64,000 nt of DNA, taken from an uncultured Sphingomonadaceae bacterium (GTDB lineage: Bacteria; Pseudomonadota; Alphaproteobacteria; Sphingomonadales; Sphingomonadaceae). The notes under the pieces were generated by a model. The model did no database searches and was not told the DNA's origin. It saw only the letters and a list, made by a program, of their open reading frames with translations. Position 1 is the stretch's first letter, and every line of letters starts with the position of its first letter. The stretch spans positions 124,001 through 188,000 of the forward strand of contig CANLUL010000001.1 in the NCBI GenBank assembly GCA_947494305.1. The letters run 5' to 3'. Below, one piece after another: positions 1 through 9,102 of the stretch. The position numbers were made by a program, and so were the translations under genes.

Positions 1-220
1 TAAAGAATTCTTTATATCCCGTCAATGCGCTAGTTTCAGGGACTGAAAATGTAAAATTTACACTTTTGTGACAAAAAAAATCCCGCTTGATCATAGAGTA
101 AGGATCTTGGCCATTGCTATTCGATTATCAGATCGGTAAGGACCCGGGTCGCAAATGAGTGGAGGGAAGAAATCTACCGTTTGCGTGGTTTTTTGAGGAA
201 TATAGTAAAGGGTTTACCCA
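1..220. other. Intergenic leader before the first lipoprotein gene
   Basis: I see no gene in this stretch. It is AT-rich around 45-85, with a run of eight A bases, and probably carries the promoter of the lipoprotein gene that starts at 221. A purine-rich AAAGGG at 206-211 lies about nine bases before that ATG and can serve as its ribosome site. No convincing -35/-10 pair could be fixed by eye, and the left window edge cuts off whatever lies upstream. Confidence 0.4.
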
Positions 221-604
221 ATGAAAAAAGTTACAACATCTATCGTTCTTGCGGCCGCTCTTGGCCTAGCTGCATGTTCCGGTGCTGCAGACAATGCAGA
301 AGCTGGTGCAGAAGAAGCTGTAGAAGGCACAGAAGCAACTGCTGAAGAAGCTGCTGAAGACGCAATGGATGCCGCTGAAGGCGCTGCTGACGCAATGGGC
401 GACGCTGCTGCTGAAGCAACCGACGCTGCTGGCGAAGCCGCTGGTGAAGCTGCTGATGCAACCGCAGAAGCTGCTGGCGACGCTGCCGATGCTGCTGGCG
501 ATGCCGCAAAAGGCGCTGCTGATTCAGTAAAAGACGCTGCTAAAGGCGCTGCAAACGACCTTATCGAAAAAGGTGCCGATGCTGCGAAAAAAGCTGTTGA
601 ATAA
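221..604 (+). CDS. Ala-rich LEA-like repeat lipoprotein
   Basis: Predicted outer- or inner-membrane lipoprotein of 127 residues. The N-terminus has a short charged start, a hydrophobic stretch and the lipobox L-A-A-C with Cys19. The remainder is almost only Ala, Glu, Asp, Gly and Lys, in an 11-residue-like pattern (blocks such as AAGEAAGEAAD and DAAKGAADSVK), first acidic then lysine-rich at the C-terminus. Such repeats resemble late-embryogenesis-abundant and apolipoprotein-like amphipathic helices, so a stress or envelope-stabilising role is possible, but that is inference. The gene is monocistronic and followed at once by a clear terminator. An equally long open frame on the opposite strand is an artefact of the GC-periodic repeats. 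It resembles the start of the lipoprotein at 54006. Confidence 0.85.
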   Translation: MKKVTTSIVLAAALGLAACSGAADNAEAGAEEAVEGTEATAEEAAEDAMDAAEGAADAMGDAAAEATDAAGEAAGEAADATAEAAGDAADAAGDAAKGAADSVKDAAKGAANDLIEKGADAAKKAVE

Positions 605-624
605 GCTTTAAGCATTTTGAATAG

Positions 625-658
625 AAAAAGGGCTGCCTTCAGGCGGCCCTTTTTTTTT
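625..658 (+). terminator. Rho-independent terminator
   Basis: A nine-pair stem (629-637 with 642-650, one G-U pair) with a TTCA loop is followed by eight T bases at 651-658. It lies 25 bases after the stop of the repeat lipoprotein, so that gene is probably transcribed alone. Confidence 0.9.
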
Positions 659-684
659 GCCATCATTTGAGATACGGAAAGAAT

Positions 685-879
685 ATGAAAAAACTGCTTT
701 CTGTCGCCGCAACTTTCACACTCTTTGCATGTGGTCCTGCGGAAAATGATCCGGGGCCAGGGGGTGTTACTGTCGGTGAAGCGAAGGCTTTGGATGAAGC
801 AGCAGAAATGTTGGACGAGCGTAACACCCTTCCAGAACGTGCCGAACAATCAGAGCCGCTGCAGGAGCCAGCGCAATAG
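685..879 (+). CDS. Small lipoprotein, unknown function
   Basis: Predicted lipoprotein of 64 residues. The mature part begins at a Cys in the context L-F-A-C-G after a typical signal (MKKLLSVAATF). The rest is acidic and Pro/Glu-rich and matches no family that I recognise. I chose the ATG at 685 because GGAAAG at 676-681 lies just ahead of it and the protein then begins with a standard signal; an in-frame TTG at 667 would add six residues that spoil the signal. The gene lies just after the preceding terminator and ends four bases before the convergent beta-lactamase-like gene, with no terminator between them. Confidence 0.7.
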   Translation: MKKLLSVAATFTLFACGPAENDPGPGGVTVGEAKALDEAAEMLDERNTLPERAEQSEPLQEPAQ

Positions 880-883
880 AGTT

Positions 884-1984
884 TTATCGTTTGTGATATC
901 TTGCGACGGCGCGAGTAACCGCCTGCATCATACGCATTCGTTCCGGAATGGATGCCGTGGTATTGGCCAGCATCACTGCAACGGCATAGCGCGTACCGTC
1001 GGGCGCTGTCATGATACCAACATTGTTATAGCCAGTAGCAGTCGATCCCAACACTTGACCTGTACCGGTCTTATGCAAAAAACCCCAACCCGATGGTACG
1101 CCAGCTTTCAGCCGATTGGGTCCACTTCGCGTACGCTTCAAAATTGATAAAATCGCTTGTGTAGAATATTCGGACAGCAATTCTCCGCGGGCCAGTTTGT
1201 CCAACGCATCCACAATTGCGCGAGGGCTCGCTCCATCTATGGGGTCAGCCAAATATGCATTGAGTGCTTGTCTTCTGCGCTCTAAGGGTACTTTTGCGCG
1301 CGCGGCATAAAATTTGCGACCAACGGAAAGGTCCTGCGTCCAACTCATTCCGGCTATCTGGCTTTGCATCAAGCGTTCGCCTGGGCCAAATTTTATCTGC
1401 CCCAACCGATTGCGACGGATGAAGCGATTGACCTCGTCGGGCCCGCCGGCGTGACGGAGCAGCGTATCGTTAGCTGTGTTATCGCTGCGAGAAAGGGCTC
1501 TATCCAGCAGGGTATAGACGCTCTTTATAACCGCTCCTTCGCGCCGAACTTCGGCGGCCAGAGGTTGATGGAATAGAGTCAAATCTTCTGGTCCAATACG
1601 GACGGCATCTGACGTCGAAATCTTTCCCTGATCAATTTTGTCGAATACGGTCAAAGCGACCCATAGCTTGGACACGCTTTGCTGCGGGAAATTTTGATCT
1701 AGCCGGTGACCAATCGTCCAGTTTCCGTCAATGCGTCTAATAGCGATACCGGTTTTACCAGGAAACGTGCGCCATAGTTCAGCAATTTCGGCTACTAGAG
1801 CAGGGTGAGGACGATCGCGAGATGCATCTGAAATTGATCGCGGTGGTGACGGAGGTAAAGGGTTATTATAGCGTGGCTTTTGCTCGTTATACCCAGGATC
1901 GGGGCGTTCCACAGAATTCCCGGATGCGCAGGCTGCCAAGAAGCCAATAGACAGGAGGGCAATAATAGTTTGAATGAAGCGCAA
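884..1984 (-). CDS. Class A beta-lactamase-like serine hydrolase, lipoprotein
   Basis: A 366-residue lipoprotein (lipobox L-A-A-C, Cys19) with a proline-rich linker and a class A beta-lactamase fold (Beta-lactamase2 type). Three catalytic motifs are visible: S103-V-S-K106 (nucleophile and lysine), S167-D-N169, and K305-T-G307 preceded by His304. The region A-S-P-R-A ... L-A-R-G-E-L-L matches the alpha-domain helix before the KTG strand in true class A enzymes. However, the omega-loop E-x-x-L-N motif, which carries the deacylating glutamate, is not visible between SDN and that helix; a longer basic insert sits there. It may be a penicillin-binding or peptidoglycan-related enzyme and not a resistance enzyme. 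The start is TTG with AGGGA eight bases upstream. Confidence 0.85.
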   Translation of the reverse strand: MRFIQTIIALLSIGFLAACASGNSVERPDPGYNEQKPRYNNPLPPSPPRSISDASRDRPHPALVAEIAELWRTFPGKTGIAIRRIDGNWTIGHRLDQNFPQQSVSKLWVALTVFDKIDQGKISTSDAVRIGPEDLTLFHQPLAAEVRREGAVIKSVYTLLDRALSRSDNTANDTLLRHAGGPDEVNRFIRRNRLGQIKFGPGERLMQSQIAGMSWTQDLSVGRKFYAARAKVPLERRRQALNAYLADPIDGASPRAIVDALDKLARGELLSEYSTQAILSILKRTRSGPNRLKAGVPSGWGFLHKTGTGQVLGSTATGYNNVGIMTAPDGTRYAVAVMLANTTASIPERMRMMQAVTRAVARYHKR

Positions 1985-2119
1985 TGACGATGTCCCTGTT
2001 AAGAAAGATGCTCTGGTCTAGATGTTCTTGTAGATAAGCAGCGCATCCTGAACAGAGCCAGAATTCATCTTTGCGATGAATGATTCTGCTGTTGCGACGG
2101 AATACCGATATATTGCGGA

Positions 2120-3415
2120 TTAATCGCCGGGAGGCAGTAAATCTGTTTTCCCCCCAAGGCCAAAATTGAATCGGCGGGTCACTGAATAATCTATCGCATT
2201 CACAACGAGATAAGAGAGTGTCCAGCGCAGTCGGTTCAACAGGCCAGCACGTGAGTTGTGGAGTGGTAGCGTAATTTCCTCGGATCTTTCGTTCAAATCA
2301 TCAATCAGTAACCGTGCATGTGCCGCGAAATTTCTGTCTTCAATACGCAGCATCATTTCGACATTGATAAACAGGCTCCTGATATCAAAATTGGCTGAAC
2401 CGATGTAAACCGCATCGTCAACGACAACCAGTTTCATATGTAATCGCTTTGGTTGATATTCAAAAACCCTAGCTTTGCGCTTCAGCAGATATCCATAAAG
2501 TAGTCGACTGGCGCCGATTGTAGCTGCATTATCGGTCTTGCCAGCCAATATCATTCGGCTAGTGCCGCCCCGCTTTGAAAGTTTCCCAATACGTCGCAGC
2601 AGGCCTTGTCCGGGAGAGAAATAGGCTGTCACTAAATCCAGTTTCTGTCCCTGTTCCAAATCCCGCTTGATTGAAACAGCCCATTGACTGAGGCGATTAC
2701 TCGGTCCGCCCAATAACCACTGAAATTGGCCATCGCCAGTATTCCACCTTTTTATTAACTTTCGCAGCGGCCTTAACTGTCCGTTTTGGGAATGCACCCA
2801 TTGCGATAACTGGCGATAATATTCCATTAGTCGGTCGACTTCGGGGCCTTTTAACAAAAGCCCTAAGTCCTCCCAACTGGATGGGCTTTTCTCGTTATCC
2901 TCATCGTCGCTATGCCGATTGAAATATTGATCAGCGATGTTGAATCCGCCGATGAGCAGCAGTTTCTCGTCTGCAATGGCCATTTTTTGATGATTGCGGA
3001 CAAAATAACTTGTTGAAATGCGCGGACTAAACATCGCGAATTTTGCACCTGCATTTTTCAACTGTCTAAAAAAACTTTCGGATGCTCCATTGGAGCCGAA
3101 GCTGTCGACAATTAATTCCACCGACACACCGCGCTGGCAGGCTTCGATCAGGGATTTCATAACGGCTTGGCCAATCTGATCCTCTTCAAACATATAATAG
3201 AAAATATGCAGAGAACTATCTGCGCCCTCTATCAAATCAATCACCGTCTGCATTCTGTCCGACGCAGACACGACCAATTTCAGCTGATTGGCGCCAATAT
3301 CGTGCCACTTTTGTTGCTGTTCGCTGTCGGCCATAAAATTCTCATAGATCACCGTTTGATGCCGAACAAATGAATAGGTGGGTATATGATATCTATCGCG
3401 CGGATTTATTGACAT
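2120..3415 (-). CDS. Cardiolipin synthase-like phospholipase D protein
   Basis: Two PLD phosphodiesterase motifs are present: H142-x-K144-x4-D149 followed by G-G-F-N, and H326-x-K328-x4-D333 followed by G-S-A-N-F-D. This two-HKD layout, with the second motif near the C-terminus, is that of bacterial cardiolipin synthases, which transfer a phosphatidyl group between two phosphatidylglycerols or between phosphatidylethanolamine and phosphatidylglycerol at the inner membrane. Unlike ClsA it has no N-terminal transmembrane hairpin, so it is closer to ClsB-type proteins. A second methionine at residue 28 is a possible alternative start. It stands alone, divergent from rpoZ with about 60 bases between the starts. 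Other PLD-family lipid or nucleic-acid enzymes are possible but less likely. Confidence 0.85.
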   Translation of the reverse strand: MSINPRDRYHIPTYSFVRHQTVIYENFMADSEQQQKWHDIGANQLKLVVSASDRMQTVIDLIEGADSSLHIFYYMFEEDQIGQAVMKSLIEACQRGVSVELIVDSFGSNGASESFFRQLKNAGAKFAMFSPRISTSYFVRNHQKMAIADEKLLLIGGFNIADQYFNRHSDDEDNEKSPSSWEDLGLLLKGPEVDRLMEYYRQLSQWVHSQNGQLRPLRKLIKRWNTGDGQFQWLLGGPSNRLSQWAVSIKRDLEQGQKLDLVTAYFSPGQGLLRRIGKLSKRGGTSRMILAGKTDNAATIGASRLLYGYLLKRKARVFEYQPKRLHMKLVVVDDAVYIGSANFDIRSLFINVEMMLRIEDRNFAAHARLLIDDLNERSEEITLPLHNSRAGLLNRLRWTLSYLVVNAIDYSVTRRFNFGLGGKTDLLPPGD

Positions 3416-3478
3416 TCTGCCGGAATAATCCTAATGTCATCGTTCGTTTCCAACAGATATGAGAATCAGGAGCGCCTT

Positions 3479-3826
3479 ATGGCTCGCGTTACGGTTGAAG
3501 ATTGCGTTGATAAAGTAACCAATCGGTTTGATTTGGTCCTTTTTTCTGCGCAGCGTGCACGGCAGATTTCCGGCGGCGCTGAGATAACTGTTGATCGGGA
3601 CAATGACAAAAACCCTGTTGTTGCGCTTCGCGAGATCGCTGATGAGACGATCAAGCCTACGGAATTGAATGAAGATCTTGTAGAATCGCTTCAGAAAGTT
3701 CTGATTGACGACGATGATACGCCAGATGAAATCGGCTCACTTAGCCAATCAGCTGAAGCGCTGCGTCTCACCGCTGCGGCTCCTCCTCGTAGCGCTGGTG
3801 TCGCTACCGAATATGGTCGCCGCTAA
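3479..3826 (+). CDS. rpoZ: RNA polymerase omega subunit
   Basis: The protein begins [13 protein letters not shown] and continues with N-R-F-D-L-V-L ... A-R-Q-I, the conserved omega core that helps to assemble and fold the beta-prime subunit. The length of 115 residues is normal for alphaproteobacteria, which carry an acidic, poorly conserved tail like the one here. The open frame extends 15 codons upstream, but AGGAG just before the ATG at 3479 and the family's conserved N-terminus decide the start. In many proteobacteria rpoZ precedes spoT/rel; here it is followed by a non-coding stretch and a bidirectional terminator, so it seems to be transcribed alone. Confidence 0.95.
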   Translation: MARVTVEDCVDKVTNRFDLVLFSAQRARQISGGAEITVDRDNDKNPVVALREIADETIKPTELNEDLVESLQKVLIDDDDTPDEIGSLSQSAEALRLTAAAPPRSAGVATEYGRR

Positions 3827-3864
3827 GGTTTAACCGCATTGGCGTTGTTGATGGTGCTGAGGTA

Positions 3865-3887
3865 GTTTCTCCGCCTTCGGAAGAAAC
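3865..3887. other. Hairpin in the rpoZ 3' region
   Basis: GTTTCT-CCG pairs with CGG-(A)-AGAAAC around a CCTT loop, with one bulged base. It has no T run, so it is not a classical terminator. It may protect the rpoZ mRNA end. Bases 3827-3960 otherwise show no gene. Confidence 0.35.
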
Positions 3888-3964
3888 GCATTCACGGTCA
3901 TGGGCGATGCCGGGCTGGCATTTGTAAATAGGCTCGATGCCATGATGGCTTTGCTTAATGATGC

Positions 3965-4003
3965 AAAAAGGGCTTCCTTCGATAGCGAGGGAAGCCTATT
4001 TTA
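3965..4003. terminator. Bidirectional terminator between rpoZ and ftsH
   Basis: An 11-pair stem (3971-3981 with 3986-3996, one G-U pair) and ATAG loop. It is flanked by A-rich sequence on the left (AAAAAG) and a T-rich run on the right (TATTTT), so it can end transcription of rpoZ from the left and of the ftsH operon from the right. Confidence 0.85.
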
Positions 4004-4065
4004 AATATTGCCGTGAACGGGTAGAGAATGTCGCAAAGCTATCGAGAGATAGCTAAGAGATCCTA

Positions 4066-6021
4066 TCAAGCACCCTGCGGTTTGGGGTCACCAAATGGCC
4101 CGCCGCGTTTTTTTCCGGCTTTTGGTACAGACGTTCCGGCGGCTGGTGTTTTCGAAGGCTTGACGGTCTCGCCATCGTCCCGCTCAAACTTTCCAGTTTC
4201 AACCAGTTCATCAATCTCTTCACCCGAGAGTGTTTCATATTCCAACAATGCGTTGGCAAGAGCATGTAGTTGATCTTCGTGATCCGTCAGCACTTGCTTG
4301 GCCCGGTCGTAGCTATTGTCGATCAACTGACGAATTTCGCTGTCGATCTTCTTGGCTGTCTCATCGGACATGTGAACCCGTTGGGATTGTGAGTAACCTA
4401 GGAATGTTTCACCCTGCTCTTCCTCATATTGCAGAGGGCCCATTTCTTCGGACATGCCCCATTGTGTGACCATGTCGCGTGCGAGTTTGGTTGCATATTG
4501 AATATCACCAGAAGCACCGGAGGAGACCTTGTCATGACCGAAGATAACTTCTTCCGCTACTCGGCCGCCCATAGATACAGCCAGGTTGGCATGCATTTTG
4601 TCACGGTGATAGCTATAGTTATCCCGCTCTGGAAGACGCATAACCATGCCGAGCGCACGACCGCGCGGAATGATGGTTGCTTTGTGGATTGGGTCGGATG
4701 CTTCCTCATGAACGGAAACAATCGCGTGACCAGCCTCATGATAGGCAGTCATTTTTTTCTCGTCCTCAGTCATCACCATGGACTTGCGCTCGGTACCCAT
4801 CATGACCTTGTCTTTGGCTTCCTCAAACTCGCTCATCGCGACCAGGCGTTTTCCGCGGCGTGCCGCTGTAAGTGCGGCCTCGTTAACGAGGTTGGCCAAG
4901 TCGGCACCCGAGAAACCCGGAGTTCCGCGTGCAATGGTGCGTGAATTTACGTCCGGTGCTAGCGGAACCTTCTTCATGTGAACCTCAAGGATCTTTTCGC
5001 GGCCTTCAATATCGGGACGCGGCACTACAACCTGACGGTCAAAGCGGCCGGGACGGAGCAGCGCAGGGTCAAGAACGTCAGGACGGTTGGTTGCAGCGAT
5101 GATGATGATTCCCTCATTCGCTTCAAATCCATCCATTTCGACCAGCAATTGGTTCAGTGTCTGCTCACGTTCGTCGTTGCCATTGCCAAGGCCCGCACCG
5201 CGATGCCTGCCGACAGCATCAATCTCATCAATAAAGACGATGCATGGTGCGTTTTTCTTGGCCTGCTCAAACATATCGCGGACGCGGCTGGCGCCAACAC
5301 CGACAAACATTTCAACAAAGTCCGAACCAGAAATAGTGAAGAACGGCACGCCTGCTTCTCCGGCAATAGCACGTGCAAGCAGTGTTTTACCGGTACCGGG
5401 TGAGCCCACTAGCAAAGCCCCTTTGGGAATTTGTCCGCCTAGTCTTGCAAACCGGCTTGGCTCTTTCAGAAATTCGACAATCTCCTCCAGTTCCTCGCGT
5501 GCTTCATCAATACCAGCGACATCCTGAAAGGTGACCTTGCCTTGTTTTTCGGTCAGCATTTTGGCTTTTGATTTACCAAAACCCATCGCGCCGGACCCGC
5601 TTCCTTTCTGCATTTGACGCAGAACGAAAAAGGCTATGCCGAGAATGAGTAAGAAGGGTAAGGATTGAATCAGCAAATACTGCCAGATGCTGGGCTGTTC
5701 TTCAGCCTTACCGCTATATTCCACACCTTTTTCATCGAGCAGGTTAACCAGCGTTGGATCATTGCCTACAGGTGTGGTTGAAAATTTGTCTCCATTGGTC
5801 AATTCACCGGTAATCTTGTCAGGGGCAATGGCGACACTTTTAACACTGCCTTCTTCGACTTTGTCGCGGAAGGACGAATAGCTCATGGCTGATCCAGCTT
5901 CAGCGCTATTGCCAGCACCAAACATGGAGACAGTTAGCAGTAAAGCAACAATCACGCCCGCCCAGATAAGCATTGATTTCATCCAAGGGTTTTCTTTTGG
6001 ATCCTGTTCGTCATTATTCAT
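4066..6021 (-). CDS. ftsH: ATP-dependent zinc metalloprotease FtsH
   Basis: Membrane-anchored AAA+ protease that extracts and degrades membrane and short-lived cytosolic proteins. Domains in order: first transmembrane helix about residues 15-34, a periplasmic domain, second helix about 113-134, the AAA module with Walker A G206-S-P-G-T-G-K-T213 (a serine variant of the usual GPPGTGKT), Walker B I-V-F-I-D-E at 261-266 and second-region-of-homology arginines, then the M41 zinc site H428-E-A-G-H432. The length of 651 residues is full. It lies 166 bases downstream of tilS on the same strand, in the usual cpoB-tilS-ftsH order of sphingomonads, and ends at the shared terminator with rpoZ. Confidence 0.98.
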   Translation of the reverse strand: MNNDEQDPKENPWMKSMLIWAGVIVALLLTVSMFGAGNSAEAGSAMSYSSFRDKVEEGSVKSVAIAPDKITGELTNGDKFSTTPVGNDPTLVNLLDEKGVEYSGKAEEQPSIWQYLLIQSLPFLLILGIAFFVLRQMQKGSGSGAMGFGKSKAKMLTEKQGKVTFQDVAGIDEAREELEEIVEFLKEPSRFARLGGQIPKGALLVGSPGTGKTLLARAIAGEAGVPFFTISGSDFVEMFVGVGASRVRDMFEQAKKNAPCIVFIDEIDAVGRHRGAGLGNGNDEREQTLNQLLVEMDGFEANEGIIIIAATNRPDVLDPALLRPGRFDRQVVVPRPDIEGREKILEVHMKKVPLAPDVNSRTIARGTPGFSGADLANLVNEAALTAARRGKRLVAMSEFEEAKDKVMMGTERKSMVMTEDEKKMTAYHEAGHAIVSVHEEASDPIHKATIIPRGRALGMVMRLPERDNYSYHRDKMHANLAVSMGGRVAEEVIFGHDKVSSGASGDIQYATKLARDMVTQWGMSEEMGPLQYEEEQGETFLGYSQSQRVHMSDETAKKIDSEIRQLIDNSYDRAKQVLTDHEDQLHALANALLEYETLSGEEIDELVETGKFERDDGETVKPSKTPAAGTSVPKAGKKRGGPFGDPKPQGA

Positions 6022-6187
6022 GGGCGTGATATTCCTAAGCTATCATGGGCAGATTTCCGAACAAAACCCGCAATTATCTATTATGCAAAGATAAGACTTT
6101 TCTGTTGGATGACAATATCGCCTGACAAGTTTTTGCAACAATGCGGTTTTTTGATCCGAATTTACTTATAACCTGCTGAAAAACCGC

Positions 6188-7126
6188 CTATTTCCGTCTT
6201 TTTGGTGCCGGTTCAAAACTCCACATCCCACGGCCGTTACATAGTGTGTTGCCAATGGTCACCGTTTCACCATGGCGCATTGCCACGATAATGCGTTCCA
6301 GCTGCGGGCCGCGAGGTGACAAGGCCGGGTCACATATATGCAGGCATTTCAATACTAATCTCCGTAAGATCTCATGTGGGAAATCATTGGCTTTCAACCT
6401 ACAGCAATCGCCATCCCGTTCAATATTTTCAGAGGCAAGATTTTCGACCATCCAGGCGATTGCTTCGCGGGCATCATCTAGGGCCGCCGCGCTTTGGCTG
6501 GCTAGACCAACATTGAAGCCGTCCAGCTGAGAAAGTGCTTTGCGAACACGCACTCTGTCAAAACTCTGATCGTGATTGGAGGGATCGTCAACTGCCGTTA
6601 TGCCTTGGGATCGCACATACTCTTCAAGTTCCATCTTTGACAGGTGCAATAGAGGTCGGATCACATAACCGCGTTTAGCCCGAATAGCGGACATGCCGTC
6701 AATGCCGCTGCCCCTTAAAACCCGCATGATCAGTGTTTCCAACTGGTCATCCGCATGATGCGCTGTGGCGAGCCAACTAATCTGTTCTTTCTCCATCCAG
6801 CTTTGCAAGAGATTGTAACGTACTTTGCGTGCTTCCGACTGAATATTTCCTCGAATTGGGATGGAGGGCTTCAATATGATGTGCGGTATATTTCGCCGGG
6901 CGCAGACATCTGCAACCATTTCTGCTTCATCTTTGGCTTCTCGGCGCAATCCATGATCCACTGTTGCTGCCGCAATTTGTGTTGGATGGTTTTCATGGGC
7001 GAGCAAAAGCAGCGCCAAGCTGTCCGGTCCGCCAGAAACAGCAAGTCCCAATTTTTCTTCAGTGTTAGCAAAGCCTGGAATAAGCTTTTCAACAGCGCCG
7101 TGAAAATGATCAACAATACCGTTCAA
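6188..7126 (-). CDS. tilS: tRNA(Ile)-lysidine synthase
   Basis: TilS uses ATP to attach lysine to C34 of the CAU-anticodon isoleucine tRNA, which changes both its charging and its codon reading. The N-type PP-loop S31-G-G-P-D-S36 and the downstream V-D-H-G-L-R and A-H-H-A-D-D-Q motifs are clear. At 312 residues it is much shorter than the E. coli enzyme (about 430) and lacks the C-terminal TilS_C domain; this short form is common in alphaproteobacteria. The start is a TTG with GGAGG further upstream, and the gene begins 19 bases after the cpoB stop, so the two are very likely co-transcribed. Confidence 0.93.
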   Translation of the reverse strand: MNGIVDHFHGAVEKLIPGFANTEEKLGLAVSGGPDSLALLLLAHENHPTQIAAATVDHGLRREAKDEAEMVADVCARRNIPHIILKPSIPIRGNIQSEARKVRYNLLQSWMEKEQISWLATAHHADDQLETLIMRVLRGSGIDGMSAIRAKRGYVIRPLLHLSKMELEEYVRSQGITAVDDPSNHDQSFDRVRVRKALSQLDGFNVGLASQSAAALDDAREAIAWMVENLASENIERDGDCCRLKANDFPHEILRRLVLKCLHICDPALSPRGPQLERIIVAMRHGETVTIGNTLCNGRGMWSFEPAPKRRK

Positions 7127-7145
7127 CAGTTACAGGCCTCCGGGG

Positions 7146-7991
7146 TTATTTACAGTTTGCAGCAGTTTTTCCGAGAGCAACGCGATTGCTCAGTCGACCA
7201 GCCGCCGCATCAGGATAAACATCCTGTAATTCCGCTAAAACGCGACAGGCGTCATCCTTCTTGTTGAGCTGGACAAGCGCAGTGCTCAGGAAATAGAGAC
7301 TATCTGGTGCGCGTTCACCGCGCGGACGTTTTTGGTAATTTTCGTACAGTGCGACTGATGCCAACGCCGGTTTGCCATCATCGAGATAAGCACGTCCCAA
7401 TAGATTTTGTGCAAAGCTGGCGCGTCGATGATTCGGATGAGCTTCGAACATTTTTTTGAGTTGTGCCTGCGCTTCAGGATAAAATTTCGCATCCCAAAGA
7501 CGGTACCCATAAATGTAGGAATCTTCGGCTGCATCACCAGTTTCAGGCATCACAATCGCTGCAACACCCTCCACTCTTAGTGGGTCCGGTGCTTTTTCAG
7601 GTTTAGCCTTGGTTTCGGTATTCGTGCTGGCTGCAACTGGTGTTGTTTCGGTGGCGTTGCCGCTCGCCATTTTGTCTTCAATCTGTTTCAGCCGAAAACT
7701 GTTCTTCTCTACTTGCCCGGTGATATTGGCCAGACTGCGTTCCATGGCATCAACGCGAGCGATCAGATCGGAAACAGGGGTCGATGTCGTCGATGATGTA
7801 CCTTCCTTTTGTTGCTCTGGTTTAATCTCGGGTTGAAAAAGTGTTGAACCGCTGGGGAACACCTTGCGCTGTACGGCACGCATTTCTTTTTCCAGTCGTT
7901 CCACCCGTTTGTCGACACCTGCATTTTGAGCCATAGCTGGTGAAGACGTTACCAGTCCGGCAACAATCATAGGGAATATAGCGCGTTTCAT
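7146..7991 (-). CDS. cpoB: Cell division coordinator CpoB / TolA-binding TPR protein
   Basis: Exported protein of 281 residues. It has a signal peptide ending at A-M-A-Q, a coiled-coil region with heptad-like E-R-L-E-K-E segments (about 28-45 and 78-110), a Pro/Thr/Lys-rich linker, and C-terminal TPR repeats (about 155-275, starting at Y-G-Y-R-L-W-D-A-K-F-Y). This is the architecture of YbgF/CpoB, the periplasmic protein that links Tol-Pal to peptidoglycan synthesis during division. An AGGAGG sits directly before the ATG. The tol-pal genes themselves are not in this window. It heads the cpoB-tilS run. Confidence 0.88.
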   Translation of the reverse strand: MKRAIFPMIVAGLVTSSPAMAQNAGVDKRVERLEKEMRAVQRKVFPSGSTLFQPEIKPEQQKEGTSSTTSTPVSDLIARVDAMERSLANITGQVEKNSFRLKQIEDKMASGNATETTPVAASTNTETKAKPEKAPDPLRVEGVAAIVMPETGDAAEDSYIYGYRLWDAKFYPEAQAQLKKMFEAHPNHRRASFAQNLLGRAYLDDGKPALASVALYENYQKRPRGERAPDSLYFLSTALVQLNKKDDACRVLAELQDVYPDAAAGRLSNRVALGKTAANCK

Positions 7992-8082
7992 GCTTGTCCT
8001 CCTGAACAGTGCATCATGTTAACCATATAATGCGCTGAAATGTAAATAGATTTGCGAACAGAAATTCGCATGGTATCGATGA

Positions 8083-8922
8083 CTATTGTTGGGGTTCCGC
8101 AGTTGGAGCGTTGCTTCTAGCAAGTAGAGCCGCAGCGCTCACGCCAACATCAGCAATAGTTCTTTCACCGGAACCAAGGGGTGCGACAACCTGACCATCA
8201 ATCGTTACTTCGAGAGCATCTGGCCGACCGGTAAGAATTTGCGGATTGTTGGCATCTTCAGGAACAGCAAAGGAGTCGCCGGGAGACATTTCATTTTCGT
8301 ACAGCCGTTCACCCTCTTCATCATAGACTTTTATCCATACGGGTTGCGTCGCCGTTAACACGACAGTGCCGGTCGTTGGCGGAGTGGCAACATTCGGATT
8401 AGCTGTGCCAGTTTCGGCGTTCGTCTCTACCGTCTCAGTATCGGAAGCAACAGGGTCTCCTTCGGTCGCTGCGATTGTTGATGGTTCGAGCAGCAAGGTT
8501 CGCCAAATCAAATAGCCAACCAGCACCAAGACACCCATTCCTGCGGCGGTAAAAGCCAGTGCTTTTGGTGGAATGCTTGTCGAATTCGCTGGAGAATAAG
8601 CACTGGTTTCTGGTTGATATGCGCCGAGGCCCTGTTCTTCCATTTCTTCCCGCAAACGACTGCCAATAGTGGCATCGCTCAATCCAACGGCTCTGGCGTA
8701 AGATTTTGCAAAACCTATGGCGTAGGTACGGCCAGGGAGCGCATCAAAATCGCCCGTTTCAATGGAAGATAAGTGACGCTGCGGGATGCGCGTATCTTTG
8801 GCGATATCTTCAATGGACAGCTGCTTACGCTCACGCGCTTGCCGTAACATTTCGCCAGTGCTTTGAAGATCGAGTTCACCGTTGGACTCAAGCTCTTCTT
8901 CAATTTCATGTTTAGCGGCCAA
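8083..8922 (-). CDS. rodZ: RodZ-like cytoskeletal protein (HTH, TM, DUF4115)
   Basis: An Xre-like helix-turn-helix domain occupies about residues 22-85 (L-R-Q-A-R-E-x-K-x-L-S-I-E-D-I-A ... L-S-S-I-E-T-G). It is followed by a linker, one transmembrane helix at about 121-144 and a periplasmic DUF4115 domain at about 185-265 (P-V-W-I-K-V-Y-D-E-E-G). This order is that of RodZ, which ties MreB to the wall-elongation machinery and sets rod shape. The start is TTG with AGGAG six bases ahead. It is 91 bases upstream of cpoB on the same strand, so it may be read together with it. Confidence 0.88.
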   Translation of the reverse strand: MAAKHEIEEELESNGELDLQSTGEMLRQARERKQLSIEDIAKDTRIPQRHLSSIETGDFDALPGRTYAIGFAKSYARAVGLSDATIGSRLREEMEEQGLGAYQPETSAYSPANSTSIPPKALAFTAAGMGVLVLVGYLIWRTLLLEPSTIAATEGDPVASDTETVETNAETGTANPNVATPPTTGTVVLTATQPVWIKVYDEEGERLYENEMSPGDSFAVPEDANNPQILTGRPDALEVTIDGQVVAPLGSGERTIADVGVSAAALLARSNAPTAEPQQ

Positions 8923-9102
8923 AACGCTCTCCTAGGCCGTTTGGCGATATATCGCCGTTGTTCCCCTACCGATTTCAGGAAAGCCACTAAGGCCAACAAA
9001 AGTCAATGATTTTCGCAGCATGTTTGATTTGAAACGACGTTTGAACGACTATGTTACAAATAGTTACAGGCCCATGCAGATAAACTGTTTTGGTTGACCA
9101 GG

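Noticed and set aside
214-849. A 211-codon open frame on the minus strand over the first lipoprotein
   Set aside because: It is antisense to the Ala-rich repeats, crosses a clear terminator and consists of Ala/Ser runs; it has no ribosome site. It arises because GCT/GCA repeats are free of stops in several frames.
4429-5527. Open frames of 141-171 codons on the plus strand over ftsH
   Set aside because: They lie fully inside a conserved gene on the other strand and their products look like no known protein.
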